Shown here: piece by piece, positions 9,169-16,664 of the stretch | How the letters are laid out: every line of letters starts with the position of its first letter | How positions within the stretch are numbered: the first letter of the stretch is position 1 | Assembly: GCF_030530945.1 (NCBI RefSeq) | Contig: NZ_JAUMTZ010000001.1 | Coordinates: 429,774-493,773, forward strand | Length of the DNA stretch: 64,000 nt | Source of the DNA: Kocuria sp. | GTDB taxonomy: Bacteria; Actinomycetota; Actinomycetes; Actinomycetales; Micrococcaceae | Reading direction: 5' to 3' | Made by a program: the position numbers and the translations under genes | The notes under the pieces: model-generated | Databases searched by the model: none | What the model saw: only the letters and a program-made list of their open reading frames with translations | Told to the model about the DNA's origin: nothing

Positions 9169-9435
9169 GGGTTCTCCTCGACGGTGGCGGGCCGGTGATC
9201 CCGGAAACGCGGACGGGGAACCGCCCGCGCAAGGTGTCCGGGTGCCGGGCTCCGTGCGTGCCTCCAGATCTACCCGGGTGCGGTGACACGCACAAGCGAC
9301 TGGTGGCGTCGGAAACCGGTGCGCCTCCGGGCGCGGGAAGCGGCAGTTCCCCACCCGCCGATCATCGGGGCGGGGGCAACGCCCGCTGCGCCCAGCCGGT
9401 GTGGGGCCCGCGGCGGCGGTGGGAGACTCGGGTCC

Positions 9436-10103
9436 ATGACGAACGAGGCGGAGACCGAGCAGGACGTCCCCTGGGCCATGCAGCTCGCGGTGCACCGGGA
9501 CCGGGGCAACCCCGCGCGGGAGGTGGACGTGGCGGAGGTGGCGGCGAGCGCCGTCGTGACGCTGCTGGACGACCCGCGCAGCGCCCCCGGCGGCCCGTGG
9601 CACGACGCCGTGCGGACGTGGCGATCCGCAAGCTCGTGCGGCGGGCGGACGGCAAACGGTGGGAGGACGTCCAGGAGCTGCCCGGCGTGACGGTGAGCCG
9701 TGAGGGCACGGAGGGCAACGGTGTGGCGGCCGTGCGCGCGTTCGTGCCCGCGCCCGTGCGGCCGTTGCCCAAGGCACTGCACAAGCTGCAGGTCTCCGGA
9801 ACGCAGTTCCCAGAGGGCGGGACCTCGGGAACCACCGACGCGGTGGTGACCGTGGAGGTCGCCCCCGGCCTCGGGATCTCTAGCGGCAAGCTCGCCGCCC
9901 AGTGCGGGCACGCGGCGCAGCTCGCGTATGAGGAGATGCCCGCTGACGTGCGCGAACGTTGGCGCGCGGACGGGTTCCGGGTGCGGGTGGTGTTCCCCTC
10001 GGCGAGTGAGTGGGAGGAAGCACAGCGGCCGGTGACCGTGACCGACGCGGGTCTCACCGAGCTGGACGGGCCCACGGAGACCACGCGGGCGTGGTGGGGG
10101 TGA
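9436..10103 (+). pseudogene. Pth2-type peptidyl-tRNA hydrolase, broken by a one-base frameshift
   Basis: The first part reads MTNEAETEQDVPWAMQLAVH in one frame to about 9621 (…GPWHDAVRTW), where that frame drifts into nonsense and stops at 9690. From 9624 another frame continues sensibly with IRKLVRRADGKRWED and then the Pth2 core ISSGKLAAQCGHAAQLAYEE to the stop at 10103. One missing base near 9622-9623 would restore W-R-I-R-K through the junction. The family releases peptides from stalled peptidyl-tRNA. The ATG at 9436 is 7 nt after GAGACT. It may be a true mutation or a sequencing error; no slippery site is visible that would suggest programmed frameshifting. Confidence 0.75.
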
Positions 10104-10110
10104 GGTCGGG

Positions 10111-10680
10111 TCAGCGCGGGGACGCGGGGTCGTCCACGGCGGTCTCGGCCGCCACGCGCTGGATCTCCCCGAAGAACTCGCGCATGGTCCGGTCAGCGCG
10201 CCCCCAGTCGGTCACTGCGAGGACGAACACGGGCCGACACGTCGCGGTGATGGTCGCCCCACCGTGTGGTCCCGGCGCGATGGCGAATCGGATGCGTTGA
10301 CCCCACGAGCCGAACGAGGGACCGGTGGAGATTTTTCCTCCCGCCGGTGACCGCTGGGTGAGATCCAGTTCCGCGGTGCGCTGACACGCCGTTTCCAGGA
10401 GCCTCGCAGCCTCCCTGACCGACCGGTCAACGGTCGTCGACCCCTGACTGCGAGCCCCGTACGTGGTGATCTTGGTGTGCGCGTCGTGGTGGATCCGTGG
10501 ATGGAACGCCCTGAGCTCCGCAGCGATGGCCAGAAGCAGCATGGCTGTGAGCGACCACAGCAGCGTGCGGACCAAAGTTGCGGAGATCCACCAGATGTAG
10601 CCCATCACGGCGGCACAGTATGCGGCCAACAGCAACAGGGCCCACGCGACGGATCTCCGGGTGACGGGCCTGATGTCCAT
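10111..10680 (-). CDS. Unknown two-helix membrane protein
   Basis: A 189-residue protein I do not recognise. Two hydrophobic helices (about residues 10-33 and 39-55) follow a short basic N-terminus; the remaining 130 residues look soluble and carry several Thr/Arg-rich strands ending in a helix MREFFGEIQRVAAET. The open frame reaches back to 10929, but that extension overlaps the CpaE-like gene on the other strand and is low-complexity, so the ATG at 10680 with GTGAGG just upstream is chosen. It is convergent with the Pth2 gene (7 nt apart) and divergent from the Tad cluster. Confidence 0.6.
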   Translation of the reverse strand: MDIRPVTRRSVAWALLLLAAYCAAVMGYIWWISATLVRTLLWSLTAMLLLAIAAELRAFHPRIHHDAHTKITTYGARSQGSTTVDRSVREAARLLETACQRTAELDLTQRSPAGGKISTGPSFGSWGQRIRFAIAPGPHGGATITATCRPVFVLAVTDWGRADRTMREFFGEIQRVAAETAVDDPASPR

Positions 10681-10922
10681 CACCTCACGCTGGCATGCAC
10701 GCGGTGGCGGTGCAATGGCCCTCCGGCCAGACGTGCGGGCGGCTGCCGGGTCATGGGCTCGGTCCTCTGTGGCCTCTTCGGCGCTTTCAGTTTCTCGGGC
10801 ACCCTGAGTCCGCACGGCGTGCGCACTGCACAGTCCCGTGACCACCGCGGCGAGGACCGCGACCCTGCACAGTTCACCGGAAGATCGGGGCGAGGGCCTC
10901 CGCCTCCGGGGACCGTGGGGCC

Positions 10923-12182
10923 ATGACAACCGCGCCTCCCGCCGCTGAGATCCTCACCACGGACCACCCCCGCCGCACTCTGCGGGCAGCCGTCCGCGCC
11001 GGCGCGGCCCCGGACCCGTCCGCTGAGGCGCCGCCCGCAAGCCCCTCGGGGTCATCGTCCCTGCCGGTCCCGTCCCCGGTGGCCCCGCGCCAGCCCCCGC
11101 CGCACCTGCCGGATCCGTTCCATGCGGGGGCCCCGGCCACATCATCCGGTCCGTTCACCGGCGGCTCCCGCGCCCACGGGGTGCGGCTGCTCACCACCTC
11201 CCCCGAACTGGCCGAGGCGGTGGAGGCCGTGTGCATCGGGGCCGGGGCGCAGCTCACGGTGACGGGCGAGAGCGCGGGTGCGGCGGCGTCGTCGGCCGTG
11301 GTGCTCGTGGACGCCGGATGGCCCGGGGACGGGGTGCCGCCGGGGTGCGTGGTCGTGGCGCTCGCCGGAGCCGGAGACGCCTGGGAGGTGGCCGCCCGCT
11401 TCCGGGCCGCCGCGGTGGTGGTCCTTCCACACGCGGCCGCGTGGCTGGCGGAGCTGATCTCCCACTCCGGCGAGGCCCGCACGGCGGGTGCCACGGGGCG
11501 GGTGTACGGCGTGGTGGGAGCCACCGGGGGAGTGGGCGCGTCCACCGTGGCGTGCTGGCTGGCCGGGCATCTCGCGGCCGGCGGCGCGGACACCGCCCTG
11601 GTGGACGGGGACCCCCTAGGCGCGGGGCTGGACCTGGCCCTCGGCGAGGAGACGGAGGACGGCCTGCGCTGGCCCGAGCTCAACCAGTTCTCCGGCGCGG
11701 TGGCCGCGGACCAGCTCTGGGCCGCCATGCCCCGGGTGGACGCGCTGCGGTACCTGTCCTGGGACCGGCGCGCCACCCACGCGGACACCGTTCCCGCCGC
11801 CGCCGTGATCTCCGCGCTGCGCTCCGCCGCCGCGGTGCAGGTGGTGGACCTCTCCCGCTGGGGGCTTGCGCGGCAGGCACGCTGGTGCGACGCCGTGGTG
11901 GTCCTCGCGCCCCGCACGGTGCGCGGTGTCCTCGCCGCCGAGCGGGCCGTGACGGCGTGCGGTCCCGTCCCGGCCGTCACCGCGCTCGCGGGGCTCAACG
12001 TGGCGGACGTGGAACCGCACGTCCTCGCCGAGGCCACGGGGGTTCCGTGCGCGGCCGCGGTGGCGTTCGACCCGCGGGTGCCGCAGCACCTCGACGACGG
12101 CTCCGTGCTGCGCCGCGGCCGGATCCCCCGTCACGCCAAGGCCGTCGCGCGCATCGCGGAAGCCTTGGAGACCGTCTCATGA
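10923..12182 (+). CDS. CpaE/TadZ-like ATPase of the Tad locus
   Basis: A 419-residue MinD/ParA-type protein. A Pro/Ser-rich N-terminus of about 80 residues and a receiver-like region precede a deviant Walker A, GATGGVGAST, at residues 199-208; ALVDGDPLG follows as the conserved Asp segment. This is the actinobacterial CpaE-like protein that heads the helicase/secretion neighbourhood, historically also called septum-site-determining protein. In Tad systems such proteins localise the pilus machine. The ATG at 10923 lies 6 nt after GACCGT. It overlaps the next start by ATGA, so translation is coupled. Confidence 0.88.
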   Translation: MTTAPPAAEILTTDHPRRTLRAAVRAGAAPDPSAEAPPASPSGSSSLPVPSPVAPRQPPPHLPDPFHAGAPATSSGPFTGGSRAHGVRLLTTSPELAEAVEAVCIGAGAQLTVTGESAGAAASSAVVLVDAGWPGDGVPPGCVVVALAGAGDAWEVAARFRAAAVVVLPHAAAWLAELISHSGEARTAGATGRVYGVVGATGGVGASTVACWLAGHLAAGGADTALVDGDPLGAGLDLALGEETEDGLRWPELNQFSGAVAADQLWAAMPRVDALRYLSWDRRATHADTVPAAAVISALRSAAAVQVVDLSRWGLARQARWCDAVVVLAPRTVRGVLAAERAVTACGPVPAVTALAGLNVADVEPHVLAEATGVPCAAAVAFDPRVPQHLDDGSVLRRGRIPRHAKAVARIAEALETVS

Positions 12183-13375
12183 GCGCCGCGACCGGTACCC
12201 GGGAGCCCGCCACCGACAGCCCGCTCGACGACGCCTTCGTGGAGCAGGTGCGCGAGCGCCTGCTCGCCGAGGGCGGGGCGATCACCGACACCCGCATCGC
12301 CCGCGCCGTGCGGGAGACCGGGCGGGTGCTGGGAGCGGTGGGCGCCGTCCGGGCGGCCCAGCACGTGAAGGCGCAGCTGACCGGACTGGGCCCGCTGGAA
12401 CCTCTGCTGCCCGCCACCGGCCTCAGCGACGTGTACGTCAACGGGCACGAGAACGTGTTCGTGGAGACCGCCGAGGGCATTCGACGCGTGGACTCCCCGT
12501 TCAGCACCGAGGCCCAGGTGCGGGCGCTCGCGGTGCGTCTGGTCACCGCCGCCGGACGGCGCCTGGACGGCGGCCACCCGTGCGTGGACGTGCAGACCGC
12601 CTCCGGGCTGCGGGTGCACGCCGTGATCCCTCCCGTCTCCACGGGCGGGACCCTGCTCTCCATCCGGTTCCGCGCACCCCGGCGGCTGTCGCTCTCGGAC
12701 CTGGTGGACTCCGGCACGGTGCACCCGTTCGTCGCGGACGTCCTGCGGGACGCCGTCGCGGCGCGGGTGAACCTCATGATCAGCGGTGCCACGGGCTCCG
12801 GGAAGACCACCGTGCTCTCCGCGCTGCTCTCCGAGTGCCCGCCGCGGCAGCGTCTCGTGCTGGTGGAGGACGCCGCCGAGCTGGACCCGCGGCACCCGCA
12901 CGTGGTGGGGCTGCAGTCCCGCCAGGAGAACGTGGAGGGTGCCGGGTCCGTGGACCTCGCGGACCTCGTGCGCCAGGCCCTGCGCATGCGTCCCGACTGG
13001 CTCGTGGTGGGGGAGTGCCGCGGCGCGGAGGTGCGGGAGCTGCTCACCGCGCTGAACACCGGCCACTCGGGCGCGGGCACCGTGCACGCCAACTCGGCCC
13101 GGGCGGTGCCGGCGCGCCTGGCGGCCCTGGGCTCGCTCGCGGGACTCGACCGCGCGGCCGTGGATCTGCAGGCCGCCAGCGCCCTGGACGTGGTGGCCCA
13201 CGTGAGCCGCACGCCCGCCGGACGCAGGCTTGAGTCGGTGTGCACCCTGCACCTGGACGACGGTGTGCTCACCACCCTGCCCGCCCTCACCACCACCTCC
13301 GGGCACCCCGAGCGGGGACCCGGCTGGCCGCGCCTGGCGGCTCTGCTCGCGCGGGGTCGTGATGTCCCGTGCTGA
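12179..13375 (+). CDS. tadA: TadA/CpaF-type secretion ATPase
   Basis: A 398-residue type II/IV secretion ATPase expected to power pilus assembly at the inner membrane face. It has an N-terminal helical domain, Walker A GATGSGKT at residues 203-210, an Asp box around LVEDAAELD, Walker B LVVGECRG and the His box region TGHSGAGTVHAN. The ATG at 12179 overlaps the stop of the upstream gene (ATGA), and its own stop overlaps the GTG of tadB, giving a tightly coupled operon. A much longer open frame upstream (from 11231) is a shadow of the CpaE gene. Confidence 0.93.
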   Translation: MSAATGTREPATDSPLDDAFVEQVRERLLAEGGAITDTRIARAVRETGRVLGAVGAVRAAQHVKAQLTGLGPLEPLLPATGLSDVYVNGHENVFVETAEGIRRVDSPFSTEAQVRALAVRLVTAAGRRLDGGHPCVDVQTASGLRVHAVIPPVSTGGTLLSIRFRAPRRLSLSDLVDSGTVHPFVADVLRDAVAARVNLMISGATGSGKTTVLSALLSECPPRQRLVLVEDAAELDPRHPHVVGLQSRQENVEGAGSVDLADLVRQALRMRPDWLVVGECRGAEVRELLTALNTGHSGAGTVHANSARAVPARLAALGSLAGLDRAAVDLQAASALDVVAHVSRTPAGRRLESVCTLHLDDGVLTTLPALTTTSGHPERGPGWPRLAALLARGRDVPC

Positions 13376-14148
13376 GCGCGGTGCTCACGGGTGCGCTCGT
13401 GCTGACCGCGCTGCTGGTGTGGAGCGGCGCCGCCGGCTCCGGGTCCCGCACGCGGGCGCTCTTCGCCACCGGATCCGACGGGGACCGCTCCGAACGTGAG
13501 CCGCACAAGGTCCCGTCGGTGCTGTCCCGATGGCGCCGCGACCGCGCCGCCGAGGCCATGCAGTGGGTCACCGTGGTGCGCCGACTGGCCGCGCTGCTGC
13601 ACGCCGGGCGCGCTCCGGCCACCGTGTTCGGGGAGGCGGCCGCGAGCACCGGCAGCTCGGACCCCACCGGTCGCTGGCTGGCCCGCGTGTGCCGCGAGGT
13701 CCACGCCGCCGCCCAGGTGGGGATTCCCGTCTCCGTGGCCCTCGCCCAGTTCGCGCGCCACCCCGCCGCCGTGGGGGACCGCATGCTCTCGGACACCGCC
13801 CGCTCCGTGTGCGCCCAGCTCGCGGCGTGCTGGGAGATCTCCGAGCGCTCCGGCGCCTCCCTCGCCCAGACGCTGACCGGCGTGGCCCGCTCCGTGGAGT
13901 CCCAGCTGGACGCCCAGGCCGCCCGGGACAGCGCCCTGGCCGGGCCGCGCGTCACCGTCCGGACCCTCTCCTGGCTGCCCGTCCTGGCTCTCGGTCTCGG
14001 GATGCTCATGGGCACCGACCCCGTGACCACGCTGCTCACCACCGCGTGGGGCCGTGTGGCGCTCGCCGCGGGTGCCGCACTCAGCATCGCCGGGCGGCTC
14101 TGGACGCGCACCCTGATGCACCGGGCCGAGGCGGTGACCGGGTCGTGA
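13369..14148 (+). CDS. tadB: TadB-like inner-membrane platform protein (type II secretion F fold)
   Basis: A 259-residue protein: an N-terminal helix, a cytoplasmic GspF-type helical bundle (VVRRLAALLHAGRAPATVF is the typical start), and two C-terminal membrane helices. It should form the platform on which the TadA ATPase acts. GTG start at 13369 overlaps the tadA stop by 7 nt, and its stop overlaps the next GTG. It is shorter than classical TadB, as usual for this actinobacterial version. Confidence 0.85.
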   Translation: MLSAVLTGALVLTALLVWSGAAGSGSRTRALFATGSDGDRSEREPHKVPSVLSRWRRDRAAEAMQWVTVVRRLAALLHAGRAPATVFGEAAASTGSSDPTGRWLARVCREVHAAAQVGIPVSVALAQFARHPAAVGDRMLSDTARSVCAQLAACWEISERSGASLAQTLTGVARSVESQLDAQAARDSALAGPRVTVRTLSWLPVLALGLGMLMGTDPVTTLLTTAWGRVALAAGAALSIAGRLWTRTLMHRAEAVTGS

Positions 14149-14879
14149 CCGCAGCACTCCTCACAGGGCTCCTCACCGCCGGTGGCCTCGCGCTCTGGCT
14201 CTCCCCGGGCTCCCGCCTGCCTGCCCGACGCCGACGCCGCCGCGCCTCCGGTCCCGCCCGTTCCCTTCCCCGCGGGGCGGCGCTGTCCCCGGCGGGAGGG
14301 TCCTCGGTGGTCCCTCACCCGGGTTGGGGGCGTCCGGTGTCTTCGGCCCCGGCATCCCTGCACCTGAGGTGTCCGGACCCGGGGGCGAGCGCGGACCCGC
14401 GGGTGGGGGCGCGCTGGGCGGCGTCGTCCGAGGGGTTCCCGCCGCTGCCCGCGGCCGCGCTCGTGGAACTGGTCGCGTGCCAGCTGGACGCGGGACTGCC
14501 GCTCTCCGAGGCCGTGGGGGTGCTCGCCGCGAGCTGTGCGGGTGCCGCCCACCCGGAACTGGAACGGGTTGCGGGAGCGCTGCGGCTCGGACTGCCATGG
14601 GAATCTGCGTGGCCCGGGGAGCAGGAGCTGACCCGGGAGCTGCGCGACGTGCGGGACGCCCTGGACTTCACGGCCACATCCGCGACGGCCTCGGCCTCCG
14701 TGCTGCGGGGTCAGGCGGAGCTGGTGCGGCGAGCCCAGTACCGACGCGCGGAACGGGCGGCCGAGGCGCTGGCCGTGAAACTCGTGCTGCCCCTGGGGCT
14801 GTGCTTCCTGCCCGCGTTCATGTGCTGGGGCGTGGTCCCCGTGCTCATGAGCCTCCTGCCCCGGGTGTTCGGCTCGTGA
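14145..14879 (+). CDS. tadC: TadC-like inner-membrane platform protein (type II secretion F fold)
   Basis: A 244-residue partner of TadB. One N-terminal helix is followed by a long Arg/Pro/Gly-rich linker (about residues 24-80), then a GspF-like domain beginning LVELVACQLDAGLPLSEAV and a C-terminal helix pair region around LPLGLCFLPAFMCWG. It starts at a GTG whose bases overlap the TadB stop (GTGA). The linker is unusually long and low in complexity; otherwise family-typical. Confidence 0.82.
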   Translation: MTAALLTGLLTAGGLALWLSPGSRLPARRRRRRASGPARSLPRGAALSPAGGSSVVPHPGWGRPVSSAPASLHLRCPDPGASADPRVGARWAASSEGFPPLPAAALVELVACQLDAGLPLSEAVGVLAASCAGAAHPELERVAGALRLGLPWESAWPGEQELTRELRDVRDALDFTATSATASASVLRGQAELVRRAQYRRAERAAEALAVKLVLPLGLCFLPAFMCWGVVPVLMSLLPRVFGS

Positions 14880-15052
14880 GCCGCCGCCCGATCCCGCGGG
14901 GGAGGCGCACGAGAGGTCCGCCGGGTCCCGCGCTACCCCGGTCCCGCCCGACGCCCCGTGCGGGACGGAGCGGCCCGGCTCCGACGACACCGAGACGCCC
15001 ACCCCAACACCATCCACGCACCACGCAGTTCCCACCGAACAGGAGAACCACC

Positions 15053-15304
15053 ATGTCCACCACCACCCTCACCGCCGCTCCCGACGAGACCCCCTCGCAC
15101 CGCGATCCCGCGATCGACGCCGCCGCCACGGACGAGCTGGCACCCCTGTCCTGGGAGGACCCGGACCTGGGGGCCTCCACCGCGGAGTACGCGGTCATCG
15201 TCCTGGCCGCCGCCGCGTTCGGTGGCGTGATGGCCGCGGTGCTGTCCTCGGACTCCGTCTCCGGGATGCTGCTCGGGATCATCCAGAAGGCGCTGTCCAT
15301 CTGA
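15053..15304 (+). CDS. DUF4244 / Flp-like pilin subunit
   Basis: An 83-residue protein with a 43-residue N-terminal leader, then G-ASTAEYAVIVLAAAAFGG: cleavage after the Gly would leave Glu at position +5 followed by Tyr, the Flp prepilin signature, and then a single hydrophobic helix. AGGAG lies 7 nt before the ATG. This is the likely structural pilin of the Tad cluster. It sits 173 nt after tadC, probably with its own regulation or as a highly expressed internal gene. No prepilin peptidase gene is present in this window. Confidence 0.85.
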   Translation: MSTTTLTAAPDETPSHRDPAIDAAATDELAPLSWEDPDLGASTAEYAVIVLAAAAFGGVMAAVLSSDSVSGMLLGIIQKALSI

Positions 15305-15638
15305 GTGGCTCGGCCGGCCACGGGCTCCAGGGCCGAGGGCCACAGGACCGCGAGGCGCGCCGGCCGGGAACACGACGAACCGGGGGCGCGGGGTGCACGG
15401 CTGCGTGCCGAGCACCCCGCACCCTGCGCCTGGCCCGGAGCTCCGCCCGGTGTTTCAGCCCTGCGCCCGGTCCCAGCACCCCGTCGGGCCCCGGCCTAGG
15501 CGCCCGGCTCGGCGTCCCGCCGAGTGCCTCGACCCCGCGCGCAGCCGATGCGCTGTGCGATGTACCGGTTTCGCGCCCGCTCTGGTGTCCCGTGGGGCGC
15601 CCCGAATCCGAGCCCAGAACTCACGAAAGGTGCCTGCC
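15305..15638 (+). other. Gene-free stretch between pilin and TadE-like gene
   Basis: About 330 bases with no convincing gene. A weak hairpin (CTCGGCC at 15309-15315 with GGCCGAG at 15331-15337) lies just past the pilin stop and could attenuate transcription so that pilin is made in excess. The frame of the next gene stays open backwards to 15393, but this extension is Pro/Arg-rich with no family look. GAAAGG at about 15625 is the ribosome site of the next gene. Confidence 0.5.
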
Positions 15639-16181
15639 ATGAGAGGACCAGGACCCACCCGGCCGGTAGAAACCGCCCGGCCGCACACTCCCGGGCGGCC
15701 GCACGGACCCACCTGGCCACCGGACCCGGACAGCGGCGCCGTGACCGTGGAGACCGCCGTGATCATGCCCGCACTCGTGCTGCTGCTTGCGGTGCTGCTG
15801 GCCGCTGCCGCGGCCGGGATGACCACCGTGCGCTTCGAGGAGGCGGCGCGCGCCTCGGCCCGCGCCGCCGCCCGGGGTGAGGACACCGCCGTGGTGGAGC
15901 AGACCGCCCGTGGCGTGGCCGGGACCAGTGCGGCCGTGCAGGTCGCGGCGGACGCGAACCGGGTGACGGTGACCGTCAGCGGACCCGCCCCCGGTGTCCT
16001 GGGGCAGTGGAGCTCGTGGCGCCTCGACGCCCACGCGAGCGCTGCGGTGGAGAGCGCCTCGGGGTCCGCCGTGGGCGGCGGCCAGGCCACCGCAGGCGGC
16101 GGGGACGTCGGACCACCCAGCACCCGTGTCGGAGCGGGCACCGGGTCGGCGGGGAAGGGGACCGACGGTGCAGGACCGTGA
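15639..16181 (+). CDS. TadE-like minor pilin
   Basis: A 180-residue protein with a Pro-rich leader and then DSG-AVTVETAVIMPALVLLL: a Gly followed at +5 by Glu and a single long helix, the class-III pseudopilin pattern. The C-terminal third is Gly/Ser/Ala-rich and probably unstructured. TadE-type proteins are minor pilins that help pilus initiation. ATG at 15639 follows GAAAGG at 8-9 nt. The 3' end overlaps the start of the next gene by 14 nt. Confidence 0.82.
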   Translation: MRGPGPTRPVETARPHTPGRPHGPTWPPDPDSGAVTVETAVIMPALVLLLAVLLAAAAAGMTTVRFEEAARASARAAARGEDTAVVEQTARGVAGTSAAVQVAADANRVTVTVSGPAPGVLGQWSSWRLDAHASAAVESASGSAVGGGQATAGGGDVGPPSTRVGAGTGSAGKGTDGAGP

Positions 16182-16536
16182 CGAGGGCTCGGGGACGGTG
16201 CACGGGCTCATCCTCGCCGCGGTCCTGTGCACGCTGCTGATCGCGCTGCTCCTCGTGGTGCAGGCCGCGATCACCACCCACCGCGCGGCCAAGGCGGCGG
16301 ATCTCGCGGCGCTGGCGGCCGCGGACGTCGCCCGCGGCCTGCAGCCGGGCGTCCCGTGCGAGGTGGCCGCCCGCGTGGCCTCTGAGAACGGTGCGGAGCT
16401 GGGCCGGTGCGCGGTGGTGGAGCCGCAGAACACCGCGGTGGACGTCACCGCGGCCATCGAGTTGCCGCCCCCGCTGACCCCCCTGGGCCCCGCCCGCGGG
16501 GTCTCCCGGGCCGGTCCGCCGCCGGGGGAGCCGTGA
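16168..16536 (+). CDS. Second TadE-like protein (Rv3654c-type)
   Basis: A 122-residue protein matching the short TadE-like family that sits beside the helicase in actinobacteria. Its N-terminus DEG-SGTVHGLILAAVL has the Gly cleavage site and helix, but position +5 is His instead of Glu, as the family often lacks the Glu. A single membrane helix is followed by an Ala-rich amphipathic segment (AAKAADLAALAAADVARG) and two Cys about 20 residues apart that could form a disulfide. GTG start at 16168 lies inside the end of the previous gene. Confidence 0.75.
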   Translation: MQDRDEGSGTVHGLILAAVLCTLLIALLLVVQAAITTHRAAKAADLAALAAADVARGLQPGVPCEVAARVASENGAELGRCAVVEPQNTAVDVTAAIELPPPLTPLGPARGVSRAGPPPGEP

Positions 16537-16664
16537 TGCCCGCGCGTGGCCGGTCGCACGGCGCCGCGCGGCTCACGGTCCGTCCCCGTGCGATCCGCAG
16601 GTTGGACCCCGTGGCGTCCCCCGAGAGCGCGCCCACGGCACAGTGCGAGTACCGCCTACCGGGC

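Noticed and set aside
9436..10103. Programmed ribosomal frameshifting in the Pth2 gene
   Set aside because: No slippery heptamer or following stem is visible at the junction near 9622; a plain one-base deletion is simpler.
11231..12178. Upstream in-frame extension of tadA
   Set aside because: It overlaps the whole CpaE-like gene in another frame and is Arg/Gly-rich; the ATGA overlap at 12179 is the natural start.
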